In this document: positions 23,366-35,300 of the stretch, piece by piece | How the letters are laid out: the number at the start of each line of letters is the position of its first letter | How positions within the stretch are numbered: the stretch's first letter is position 1 | Source: Lingula anatina | Taxonomy: Eukaryota > Brachiopoda > Lingulata > Lingulida > Lingulidae | Assembly (NCBI RefSeq): GCF_001039355.2 | Contig: NW_019773548.1 | Location: forward strand, 317,647-381,646 | Direction: 5' to 3' | Length of the DNA stretch: 64,000 bases | Translations under genes and position numbers: made by a program | Notes under the pieces: model-generated | Told to the model about the DNA's origin: nothing | Database searches by the model: none | What the model saw: only the letters and a program-made list of their open reading frames with translations

Positions 23366-23691
23366 ACCTCACCTCCCACCCTTACCTAGAAAAACTTGTT
23401 GGAGCTTACTGTTTGTTGGTGTTTTTAATGCATAACATTCTATATTATTACACTTACAACTTTTTTGTTTGTTTGTTTGTTTTGTTTTTAATCTCAAAGA
23501 ACAAAAATACCAAAGGAATATTTCAGAACATTATATATCATTTCAAATTCTTGTCTTAAATCCTCTATCCAAGAGCAAATTCCCATTGAGTTTGGGGTTA
23601 ATTTTCAATTGCTGCGATTTTAAACCGAAAAATTAAATCCACTGTAGTGAATTCATATCTCTGTGTGTACACAAAATCCGTAATGGCACAT

Positions 23692-23973
23692 TCCGCACGA
23701 AAGTGCAGTAGTATCCAAGTAGCAAAGAAGCATTAACGCAGTAGTGGTGTGGAGCATATTTTGCAGTAGAAATGCAGTATACCCTACTGCAATTCTACTT
23801 AAAGAATTACATAGGGTTGTACAGAGGAGGAGCATTAATGCAGTAGATTAGCAGCATGATAGAAGCATGTTTCAAATATGCTAATTAGCTCCCAATGCGA
23901 AGCAGATTTGAGGCATATTTGCAGTATGATTGCAGTAGTCTACTGCGCTGGAGCATCTACTATAATATTCCCG
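23692..23973. mobile_element. MITE family A, copy 2
   Basis: It reads in the orientation opposite to copy 1: TCCGCACGAAAGTGCAGTAG at the left, CAGTAGTCTACTGCGCTGGA towards the right, ending in a degraded terminus before TTCCCG. Confidence 0.88.
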
Positions 23974-24154
23974 TTGGTATAGCGGGGTCATGAAACAAGG
24001 TTACGGAAAGTCCCTGATATTCAGCCTTATCTTTGATTGGTCCGGATTTGAACAAAGCGCGCTTTGACTCGTTCGCGTTCATTCGCTTTAATGAGTCATT
24101 GAGTGCGGGCTTTAAATTTGATTGGCGGGCGGCGGAGGCAATCGAATGTGGTCA

Positions 24155-24216
24155 GAGGTAACTTGACACGATGAAGATAGGCTATAGTGAAGAGGTTAGT
24201 GTCAAGTTATCTCTGA
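24155..24216. other. Inverted repeat, 17 bp arms
   Basis: CAGAGGTAACTTGACAC and GTGTCAAGTTATCTCTG pair with one mismatch around a roughly 28 bp loop. It may be an operator-like site, a structured RNA or a remnant of a small element. Nothing nearby tells which. Confidence 0.6.
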
Positions 24217-24874
24217 AGCTCAGGGTGGACAACGCTGACTTTGCCAGCCATTTGAAAGTAGTCAGACAGGCAGGTCCTTACCTTAGGAGTTCGAGGGAAA
24301 AGAGGGAATGCTGGCGGGTTGTACCCTCTCTTGTTACCTTTCTGTCTACACATACATTATATAATCGCCTTAACTTCCCAATTAAGCGTCACCACTACTA
24401 ACAACGTGCCTCCTATCATTTTTTTTCGGACATTAAGACCAAAAAATACATTTTAAGTTTATACCTTAATGACGTATAAGATGTACGTTTATGAACTGTA
24501 ATGGCTTACGGCTAGAGAAATAATGTTTGGATGAAATAATGACATCTGAACCTTTTTCGAGTGGAGACACAATCTACCCGGTATCTCCCTTCAAAGTAGG
24601 TGTTAGATGCATAATAAAAGCCTTAAGTTGCCTATACTTACACATGGCAACGAGAAATGTAAACACCGAGATTTTATATTTTCGAAGGTTTTTATTGTTT
24701 CCAAGCAGCATAAATATGCATTATTGACTAAATAGATACAAGAAAAAATCATTTTCGGTATCTGGATAATAATAAAGGGTAACAATGCCAAATAAGGTTA
24801 TTTTAAAGTATTTCCATCGAAGCATTATGTAATATGCATTAAATCAAGAGCCAGGAGATATGGAACTCCCTTAT

Positions 24875-25989
24875 TTATGGCTGCGTCGCGGGAAAGGTCA
24901 ACACATTGCGAACAGAGTGTTTATTGCCAGCTTCTATAATCAACACCCCTCGTGCCACGCCAACCCCCCACGACGTTTCCTTGACGGCACAGTCAATAAC
25001 GCCGACAGTTGGAAAGAATGTATTACTTTCGTAGTGGATCTTCAGTGTTGACTGGTTTAAGATATTGCGGCATGAAGGATTGCCGTAGGAGAAGTTGTTC
25101 TTATTCATTCTGCTCTTGTTCTTCTTTCCCATGTTATCACAAAGAGGAATAACGTAATCACCATAGAGGATAATACTTCCCTTTGGTAAAGTCATGTTGA
25201 AGGTACCGCCAGCTTGATAATCGTCGTTCACCATGACCATCCAGCCTGAAAGTTTGATACACACGTTATCACAGGCGGAGTTTGAGATCAGGGCCCTGTA
25301 TCTCGAAAGCATCGCGTATTGCGAATCGCTATATCAAATAGAGGCTACAATGTATTATATGGGACGAGTATGGGCGAGTTATGGAATCGAGACGCTTGCG
25401 CACGGTCGCAATGCGCGATGCTTTCGAGATACGGGGCCCAGAGGTATACTACCGTGGTGCGTGTACAATGATAAAATTGTATTACTGTGTACACAGACAT
25501 TTTTTTTTCTTTTTTCAATATGATATTTATAGGCCCTCTCTAAGGGAATTGCCCCCAAAATAAAGTTTCTTCGTACCTATACGTTTCCACAATGCTAAAT
25601 GTAGATATGTGTGTGGACTTAACAGCTGTGCGACTGTCTGTCCTTCTGTCTGTCTGCCTGCCTGCCTGCCTGTCTGTCTGTCTGTCTGCGCGTTTGTTTG
25701 TATGTGTAGTATATGCGTGGTTTACAAAAGAGTAGAAATAAAGGTTCAGTCATCTGCTACATGTACCTGGTCATAACTGGTTCCCCTGTGTTCACTTACC
25801 AGCATCAGAAATTGGGGCGTTAAAGAATTCCACCTCATGTTGTTTGCTGGCCGATACCAGCCTGTATCTGACAGCAGGGTCCAATATGAAGGTTCTGAAT
25901 GTTAAGGAGCCGTCAGGGCTTGTTACTGCCTTGGTGCCATCTAAGTACACGGCACCCTCCGCATCGGTGAAGTCAATACCGTATTTTGT
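24875..25989 (-). CDS. Secreted protein of unknown family, copy 2 (signal-peptide exon missing)
   Basis: Exon 25800-25989 (190 bp, CTTCAG acceptor, GTAAGT donor) reads TKYGIDFTDAEGAVYLDG through FFNAPISDAG and is the paralogue of 14667-14856. It splices in phase 1 to the terminal exon 24875-25245 (TTTCAG acceptor), which reads GWMVMVNDDYQAGG, SIILYGDYVIPLCDN, then a Cys pair and GVGVARG, and ends TFPATQP-stop. Together they give about 185 residues, probably the C-terminal two thirds of an extracellular protein. The signal-peptide exon found in copy 1 should lie just upstream, but homology stops at a TTAA where a piggyBac-like element begins. This copy is therefore broken at its 5' end, unless it uses another first exon. 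Confidence 0.62.
25291..25439. mobile_element. MITE family D, copy 1 (near-palindromic, about 149 bp)
   Basis: It starts GGGCCCTGTATCTCGAAAGC and ends with the inverted GCTTTCGAGATACGGGGCCC. The interior includes TATTGCGAATCGCTATATCA. It matches 47026-47173 closely. It lies in the intron of secreted-protein copy 2, between its two exons. Confidence 0.92.
25626..25690. repeat. (TGTC/TGCC)n tract
   Basis: This is the tetranucleotide run in the copy 2 intron, longer than the homologous run in copy 1. Confidence 0.9.
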
Positions 25990-26042
25990 CTGAAGAAATA
26001 AAAATGATGTTGAGACACAATAGGCACTGATATCTAAGCGTG

Positions 26043-27086
26043 TTAACCCTCAAGAGACCGAGTGGGGTCATTTCCGACCCCAGCCATATGATTTAATGTG
26101 TCATCTCTTTATTTTTTATTCGAATTTTCTTTCCTTGCATGAGTTTGTCAGTCTACTAATCCTACACACTTTCACAGTTTTTTGTAGGGATCAACCAATT
26201 AGTGTGGCGTATACATCACAAACTCGTATGGGGTCATTTATGACCCCAAAGAGAAGCATTGGATTTTTAAATATTAGTTTTTAAATTTTATTCATATGTT
26301 TTGCCCACGCAACACTGATAGGAAAATGTCACATGCATGTGCTTCATGCAACCAGCCAGTGTGCCCAAAACATAGGCACAAATAAGTGATTTGTGAAGAT
26401 TATGCTTGAAGTGTTACTTATAGTGCATCGCTGAATCTAAATTCAGTAGCTTTGTTGGAACTTGTTCTCATAACTGGGTCTCTCATTTTGACAGTTACAA
26501 TTTTCGGGTATTTCGGAAATCTAAAGAATTCTGTCGATATCATATTATACATATATTAACAAATTGTTTGTGTGGATTTTGTTTTATACACGGATGTGGT
26601 AGTAACATACATGTAGGTTGATTGAATGTGTTCCGAGTAGTATGATTTCCTTACCAGCACTAGGGTATTCCCTACTCAGCAAGTCAACTAATTATTCTTT
26701 TTGAAGTTAGCAGGATGCTATCTCAACATAAGTCAAAATATTTTTACTTAAAGTAATTTTATAATGTACTTTTTTTCATTAAGTGTGGCAAATAAAAAGA
26801 GAAATATTTCTGCAAGTGGAAACTGACAAGGACTGTCTAAATACCGGTGTTATGTTGTTCTTAAAATCCGTGCTTGGTTATTTCATGCAATAAAAGTATT
26901 ATTACCAAATACTTATTACATTACATCATTATAAAATACTTGTCTTAAATCCTGGGAGTAGTAAGGGTGTGATAAACCCTCAACAGTCTTTTATAATAAG
27001 GATCACTGTACAGAGCACAATGGGGTCATAAATGACCCCACTTGGTCATTTCAGTCAGTAAAATAGCTTGGTCTCTTGAGGGTTAA
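26043..27086. mobile_element. piggyBac-like non-autonomous element with TTAA target duplication
   Basis: TTAA stands at both ends, followed inward by CCCTCAAGAGACC on the left and its inverted match GGTCTCTTGAGGG on the right. A subterminal motif, GGGGTCATTTATGACCCC, recurs near both ends. TTAA duplication and short CCC-starting termini are the piggyBac signature. The roughly 1 kb interior has no transposase frame. The left flank (GATATCTAAGCGTGTTAA) is also present, without an insertion, in the paralogous intron near 14888-14906, which gives an empty site. A right-end fragment of the same family is at 62719-62777. Confidence 0.9.
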
Positions 27087-27255
27087 AAGAGACTAGTAGT
27101 GTCTTCGGGTGTTTCCTCTTGGATATTCGACCATTACTCAAAGGAATTGAATCACACAACTGGCTTGTGTGCTCTCTGGTGAGAGAAACATTTTATCTTA
27201 CAACGTTTATTCTCTTAACAAACGGTTTACTTTCCACAATCATTCTCATTCTTAC

Positions 27256-30200
27256 TTGTTTCATTTTTAGGGTGGAGAACGACGGGTTGCTTACTAATCG
27301 CAATCGCTTCCATCGTTTTCCTTTAGCCAAAAGCATCCCCACTTCTTCGTTCTCTGTATCTATGAATTCAGGGATCTGAAAAAGAGCCAAATGTGCTCAG
27401 TTCCAGTGCAGAATCAGGTGTCTTATTTAAACACAACTGTAATGCAATTGATTAAAAAAAAAAAAACTCTGGAGGGTGGCATTAGTAAAAACCATTACTC
27501 ACTGCTCTTTGGTAAAATTTACTGAACTGTTTGACAAACACTTCTCTCAGAAAATCGACGTCTGAAGTCAAAATGCTCGGAGAATTGAAGAAGTAAATCC
27601 TAAAATGAAAACAACACTGTTAAATTATGCATTCAGATTGACAGTGATTCATACCCATGTCTCATCTCGCTGAATAATTTTAATTGTTAAAATAACCTGC
27701 TGACAGCACTTCTATTGTGGAATTACAAGCTGCCATTCGGGCAATCTTTTATGTACCTCACTGGGCATTGTATTAATCCATGTAAATTACGTCACGTGTC
27801 TTTGCAGATCATCAAATGAACTTGACATGCACTGCCTGGTTATAATCAAATTAATAAGTTAATGGCTTAAGTTCACACTCAAATTCTGTAATATGTCTAA
27901 ATAATTTAGTGAATTAAAAAGTAAGTCCTTTCTGCAAAGAAAGAACTGAACGCTACCTGGAGCACACCAAGTTACTCGGCAAACTTTTGAATACGTACCC
28001 ATATGTTTTTCCATACATCTGTTCCCATTTACTGTATGCCATCCAAACCGGCTGGGACTAGATGGAAATTAAAGTGCATTGAACCATTTGCTGCATTTTG
28101 TTGTTCAAAATTTGGGATCCAAAATGCATTTTTATTTGTACAAACTCTGGATCTTAATTTATCTGGGTTTTTACCATTAGAGAGAGCCACCTCAGATTTG
28201 AATATTGTTCTTACGTCTTATATATGATAAAAAAGATGGAGGATCCTGTATATAATTATAGCCACAGCTTGTTGTAGCTTATTCACAGTGTGTCATCTGG
28301 GGACAAAGCGCACAATAAGGCTTTGTTCAGAATAAAAGTTATCGTACCATCAGGATAGATTTATCTTAGGAGGGATCCTCGCTATGGCGCAGTCAATGTA
28401 ATCAGCTTAAATGTCTGGCACGCCCCTTTGAAGTACTTGGGTGAAGGCAGCGGGAAAACTTTGTGTTTCACGATGTTGCTTTGCAAGGAAGCGCAACTGG
28501 CTATTACTTAAAATATGTTAAGGGCGAATACAGTGAGTGAAAAAAAAAAAGAGAATACATTTACAATACAGCAATTTCATAATATGAAAACACACCCTTA
28601 TCTCTGAGAGATTTCCGAATATGAGGCTTGGCGGAGGACCGTTGATTCCCATCTTCTTGAACACACAGTAATTGTCTATTCTTTGCCTTAATGTAAAATA
28701 ACAAGGGTTGTTAATATAAGTATGTCATGTATTGAATAATAATATTTTTATTTGTGTTGTTTGTGTTGTTTACTTTGTGTTGTCTCGTCTTGGTGAGAGG
28801 GGCGCCCTCTTATATGTTGGATGATTGGTGTTCAGTTTGAGTGGTAAAAGTCACCATGTATTGTCATGGTTGGAAAACGCCTGGTATTGTACGTGAAAGA
28901 GTGGAGGCAACATTGTTATGTACGTATTTTTAGTTATTTAAAGTCATAATAACTCTTCTTTTTGGCTAAAAATGGAATTTTCTTGGAGTAAACGGTAATT
29001 TTCCCGTACTTACCAATGGTCATCGACCCCATTCCTGCATTCAAAGTTAGTCCAGGTTTTTTTTTCTAAACGTTTGGTTTTTATGTTAAAATCTCTTAAG
29101 AGTTTTTTACTGACGGAACCCTCTCTGACATGTCATAGTCACGCGATACGAGCGATATTTTCTGGTGACCTACTTAAAACCGCGGGAAAAGCAGACAACA
29201 ACATCACTATATAATAATTATATAAGATTCATAAAACGTATTCGTCTTATTGCTCAATATGCATTTATATATCTACAATGTGTGCAGTTCTGGGCTTTTC
29301 GTTTTCCGACGCAGATGCAAAAACTCGCAACTTACGTCTAAGGATTGCATCACGCGTCTGCTTTCTTATGGCGCCATATGTTATTTTGGTCTCGAATGAA
29401 CGCGAGAATCCGCGTGACATCCCAACATCCCAATGTATATGCCTTGACGAACGGGAAGCCCTATTGACAAGCACATGTTTTACTTTTACTACAATAACAA
29501 CCGTTTTATTCTGACTTGCTAAATCATAGTTCTAAACAGTACCAAAGTGCACTGTTTGCTCTCCAAAACTCCAACAAATTATCAGCGCCCTACCCTAGGT
29601 TCTAGATTCCAGTATTGTCAGCTCGATTTTGATTTCAAATAAAACCCATGTCAGCAATACTACAGTCAAAAGATTATATATGTGTGCATTTTTTCCATCT
29701 ACCATAAGAAGATTAGATACAATTATAACGTCAGAAAATACAATAGAGGGAGTGTGATAATGATAGGGTCGCTAAACGATTTTGACGGAATATAGTGACT
29801 AGCCTAATCCCCTTGTCGCCTGGGTAGGCACGCCCCCTTGGAATACTTATGTAAACAAAAGGTCTTCCATAGAAAACTATTCTTTTGTTCAACAGCTTCG
29901 CGCGGGCAGCGTATTATATATATAGTGACACTATGCAGCTAACTGCAGTTAAATTTGTGAAAGCTGTTATTTGATTTATTCTATTCTGAAGATTAGTGAT
30001 GCATATTTTGAGTGCTTAATTATTTACCCTCCTTTTTACAAGAGAAAGGAAAAAGGGAGAGAAACAGAGACAGTGTCAAATAAAAAGGGTAAATAGTAAT
30101 ATAATACATTTATTAAAGGGACTCGCGGTGGAAGAAACGATAGGCTGTTTTGCATCAAGGTATGCAATTATAATCCGAAATGGCCGTACTTTAAATACAT

Positions 30201-31401
30201 TACTCATAGTTGGATCACCGGCATTTTTTGTTATCTGACAAATTAGGGCAGATTAACGTTTTTGCTATTAGTTCTAAATTCACTAATATTTCGGACTAAA
30301 CTCCATATCATATTCATAGCCATGACGCTGTGCCACCAGAGTGACAGTTTAAATTTCTAAACAAATTTCGTTTCTAGCCTGATGTTTTTTATTATCAGTT
30401 AAAAACTTTTCCATGTTCAACTACGTAAACGTGTACGTACACTATTCTAGATTTTTTTTATTTTCGACAACAACACAAACAAATACCACTAACTGCCCCC
30501 TCCCCCCCATAAACAAACACACGCTTACATTTGCTTACATTTTGCCGTTTTTGCGTCTCTCGTTATGGAACACACTGAAGATCTAAGGCACGCATGATAC
30601 CATTAATTGTATGATAATATATGCTAGCCTTTACATTTTACTGACTTAATTCCTCAGACCTTACAACACTACCGGTCTTCTCGAAAATCTCCCCATCTAG
30701 GGACATATCTCCTGATTTCCCGATTCACCAAAAAATCCCCTGATTTATCAGACTTGAACGCGTGGCGATAAAATGTTTTGGTAGATCTTGTTAACACTCA
30801 GTGAAATGCGCCTAGTAATATATTCAATGTGCCATCACTTAATTGCTTTCGCGGTTTCATTAATTGCCGAGAATAATTGTAGTAAGCAAGAATGAGGAAA
30901 TGCTGAAGACACAACAACGCCGGGGGATATGTGTCACTTTCTCCCTTAACATTTTCTATGATGCTGTCAAAGAAAAGGGATCAGAGATAGCGATCATGTA
31001 AACCGCTGCTGCTTTACAGGCGTACTTCTTAGTTTATCATTTAAATGCCCCCCCCCCCCCCCAGCAGACCCAACTTGAGGAACGGCATATAGTAGCTACA
31101 GTATAGTGTATATCAAACCTCGGCTTCGCCCCGCCAATTATCTGCTCTATTTTGCGTAAAGCTAGGCGCCTCGTACTTTATCTATACCTTAGACATAATC
31201 CAGTAACCTCTGGAGATAATTGTAATTGTAACCTCAACAGGCAGTGTCCCCGATTAAAGCACCACAATAAATATTGAAAGGCCAAGTACAAAAATTAACT
31301 TTTTTAAATATCGATTACGACTTGCTGTACAATGACTGAGTCGTGAAAGAAGTATTGGACTTCTTTGCCTTAAAAACAAATTTATTTCGAAATCAAAAGA
31401 G

Positions 31402-31435
<34 letters not shown>

Positions 31436-34400
31436 GGGGGGGGGGGCGTGGGGGACATAGTAAACACCGGGTGATTCGTTAAAGCCGAGAAATGTCTCAA
31501 TATCAAATATGTAAATCATATGTCATAAAAACACTACAACCAAGTATTTTTGTTACGTTCTGCAACATTTGTTTATTTATGTAGCAGTTCGAAGTTAGCG
31601 CCAGAGGTAAATAGTAACTCATTCCGTAATCCTTCTTGCACATTTATTTAATTGTATCAAAACGTTTGATACACAATGTTCACTAGTGTCATCATTTTGG
31701 CGATTTATTAAAACCATATTTGTACAAAGTAGGTTAGCATAAGTTATGCAACAACCAGTGTAAAGAACAACTCCCTTTTTATGTGAGGCAAGACAACCTA
31801 TTCAAACTGATTATAACCTTGATATGTAAACTCACGTGTGAAAACACATTCTTTGTCACTTTTACAAGACAATGGAGGCGACCAAGTGGAGTAATTACAA
31901 TATAGGCCTACCCCTGTACAGTCAAAGAGAAATTAGTTTTGAAACTTCAGATCAGCCCTTTGCTTGTTCGAAGAGAGATAGATGTCGCGACGCAAATCCT
32001 TTTATTAACCCTCCATGGGTTTGTGTAAAGGTGTGAAAGACAGGCAACGATTTTGAGTCGCTGTTGATATTATTCGCAATTAATATTGGAGTATACCTCC
32101 CTCGCCTACATGTAAACATCAGACAAGGCGTTTAGATCGATAATAGTGGAGGTTAATCTGAAAAATATGTTTAAATTCTTGATTTTTATTATTTGAAACA
32201 TCTTTCTTACACGTCCTCATATTTATATTTCTCTCAGGCCATACTGATTTTATTGTATTACACGGGACTCTTAAGCACAGGGCAATGTGAAAGTTAATTG
32301 GCTACAGAGACTTGTTATCCTTCATGCAGTTTTATAGCTTGAATGAACTAGAAACAGGCTTTACTTAGCTTTACTTATTTTACGACAATTTAAACAAAAT
32401 CAGTCTGCAAGACTTGATTTGACTTGGTGTTCTATCAGGTTAAAACCTGACACTGGTTTTAAAAGAATAAATATAAGTATGTTGGATGGATTAAATCACC
32501 GACATCGTTCTATTTTAACTTAACGTGGTCATTTACACAGATAATATTTATAAGTTGCCTGTCGTTCAGCATGCATTATAGGCGAGTAGCCAACAGTGAC
32601 GATGATCAATCCAAGTAAAATATAGGCAAGTATTGTTTACAAAATAGATCATGATGAATAAACCTATGCTTTAATAAATAATCACCACACGCTTCTGTTT
32701 TTGTTACATGAAAGAATTTTGTTTAAAGACGCTCAATGATATCAGAAATGATTTGACGCTTTAAAAAATGGACAGGTTCAAGGGGCATTTTTTGTTTCAG
32801 CCAGGGGGACTTCAGGTAGATGATTCAGTGTAGGTGTTTCCTCGGATGATAGCAGCATCACACCCTAGCTAGGTCTAAGCGAGTTGACTAGAAGCTTTTT
32901 GCCCAGGCATCCTATTCCTACTACTTTAACTAATAACCATAAACCACAAAGGTTTATGCGGTAAAAGCTATTTAAACTAAATGAGGTGCATTGGTCGAGG
33001 CACAAGTACAGTACAATCCAACGCCAACGTGCAACAGGACAAGGGGAAAGTCTGACAGTGAATTACATAATATATGAAAGCACGGTCAATATTAACAGTG
33101 TAAGACATCAGTTAAATAGTAGGGGGTCATACTATCTATTGTTAAACGCGGCTGTTATTATCTCTCGAACAAGCTTAAACCATGCCTAAACAATAAACTG
33201 TGTCTCCGGCTGTTGTGCAGAAACTGCATGTCGAACATATTTTGCTAGTTACAAACAGGGTAAACTGGCGGCTTGTTCTAGATCGCTCTAGTAAGAAGGC
33301 ATAAGTGCGGTCCCGCACGAAAATGCAGTAGTATCGAAGTAGCAAAAAAGCATTAACGCAGTAGTGGTGTGGAGCATATTTGCAGTAGAAATGCAGCATA
33401 GCCTACTGCAATTCTACTCCAAAAAGTACATAGGTTTGTACAGAGAGGAGCACTGATGCAGTAGATTAGCAGCATGACAGAAGCATGTGTCAAATATGCT
33501 AATTAGCTCCCAAATCGAAGCAGATTTGAAGCATGTTTGCAGTATGATTGCAGTAGTCTACTGCGGTTTGCAGTATGATTGCAGTAGTCTACTGCGCTGG
33601 AGTATCTACTGCGTTGTCCTGCGGGGTACCCGGGCACAAACAACTATAACATTCATATCTTAGCGTTTACATATGACGCGCAAAGAGTGTAACTGCAGCC
33701 AAGAAATAATAGTGTAGTGATTGTGATAGATGCTCTCACAAGATTGCGACGGAAGTATGCATTTTTTGTTTGCGTTTATTTTACTACGCGGGAAATAAGT
33801 CCTGCACACAGATAGCTTATTTTACTTATCTTTTACACTTTGTGATTGTGTTTCTTTAAATTATTATTGTCTTTTGGTTTTCATTATTTACATTTTGCAG
33901 TTAAACATATATATATTTTTTACATTGTTTAAAACGCAGTCATTTTTGTTCTTCCGGTACTATTTTTTGTTGTAAGATTTCCGAAACCATGTGGTTTCGT
34001 GCAGAAGAGCGCTTCACATTTAACAGATATTTCTTTAAGTCAAGGTAATTTACTCTATCTTTTTTATTATATAACAATAGTTAAAGGCTAATAGTTTAAA
34101 ATGCAAAAGTAATAATAATGTCCAAACCTAGAAGTAAGTCTTATAACTTAAGCGTGTAAGCGAAAGCCCTCATTAGAAAAACTGTATAACAAGTTAATGA
34201 GTATACTTAGATTATAACGCAACGAAAGGTAAAATAATAACGAATGAAGTCTAAGTACTATATTTGTTTTACAGGATTACAGTAGAGGGTGTAGACATCA
34301 ACGTTTTCACTGTTAATCTAATGGAGATCATGACTTGTATTTACGGAAGAATAAAAAGAATACAACTGCAATATGAGCCTCCGTTATAAAGAGCTAAGCA

Positions 34401-35252
34401 ATTAGCCTTGACAAGTTGATCAGTTTTTAAACAACAACGAGAAAAAAGAACGCCCTGTCATAGTTATGAGACAAATCGCTTGCAACGTGCAACAAGTGGG
34501 ATGTTTGACAGTGTGGTCACACTACATGTTTATGAAAGTACGCTGGATTTAACAGTATTAGACATCGCTCAAAAAGGAGGGGGTTTACTATAGCCCGCAA
34601 TCTATTGTTAAACGCGATCATTATCTTTTCTCAAACAAATATAAACCAAACCTAAACAATAACATTGTTAAATCAGCTAAGTGATGTAAAATCATATTGG
34701 AAATTTACGTTGACGACGGAGACTGTTTCATTCGCAAAGTTAATGAAACAAGATTGGTCCAAGTTAACTGCCTATATTGAATAAATCTTAGACTGTTAAA
34801 CCTAAGGCCCTGCTTTACGTACTTTGGTAATAGTTAATGAGTAAGCTAGGTTTATTCACATATATCATAAAGCATAAGGGCCTTATGCTGCAAACAACCC
34901 ATTTTGAACGCAATCGTCATCGCTCCCGAACAACCTGAAATCATGCCTATACAATAGTAGGAGATGCACGTCGAGTAAAAGATTCAAGACCTGGGTGCCC
35001 AGCACTATTATAAAAAAAGAAGATGACTTGACGTTTCATGCACGATCATCATCGAAAGCCTAATATCATTATGCTCCATGCGCAGTCGATTTTTATCAAA
35101 ATAAAAAGTGTGTTTTATACAAGCAAAATCTAACTTTCCTTTTAAACTTTCCTTTATATGGTTACTGAACGGCGACATAATTACATAACTTTTATCTATT
35201 TTTTATTTGATTCTTAATGTCATCTAATAATTTACTTAATTCTTTAAATAAT

Positions 35253-35300
<48 letters not shown>

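Noticed and set aside
15600-24800. Remaining P450 exons (I-helix, ExxR, heme-Cys motif)
   Set aside because: Looked for on the minus strand by eye and not found. A profile search could still find diverged exons, so absence is not proven.
27957-27998. Longer version of P450 exon 3 ending at a GTAGCG donor
   Set aside because: The shorter exon with the GTACGT donor gives the expected YGKTYG followed by IYFFNSPSIL. The longer one duplicates that position with non-P450 sequence.
28003-28227. 74-codon plus-strand frame
   Set aside because: It overlaps P450 exon 3 on the opposite strand and has no motif of its own.
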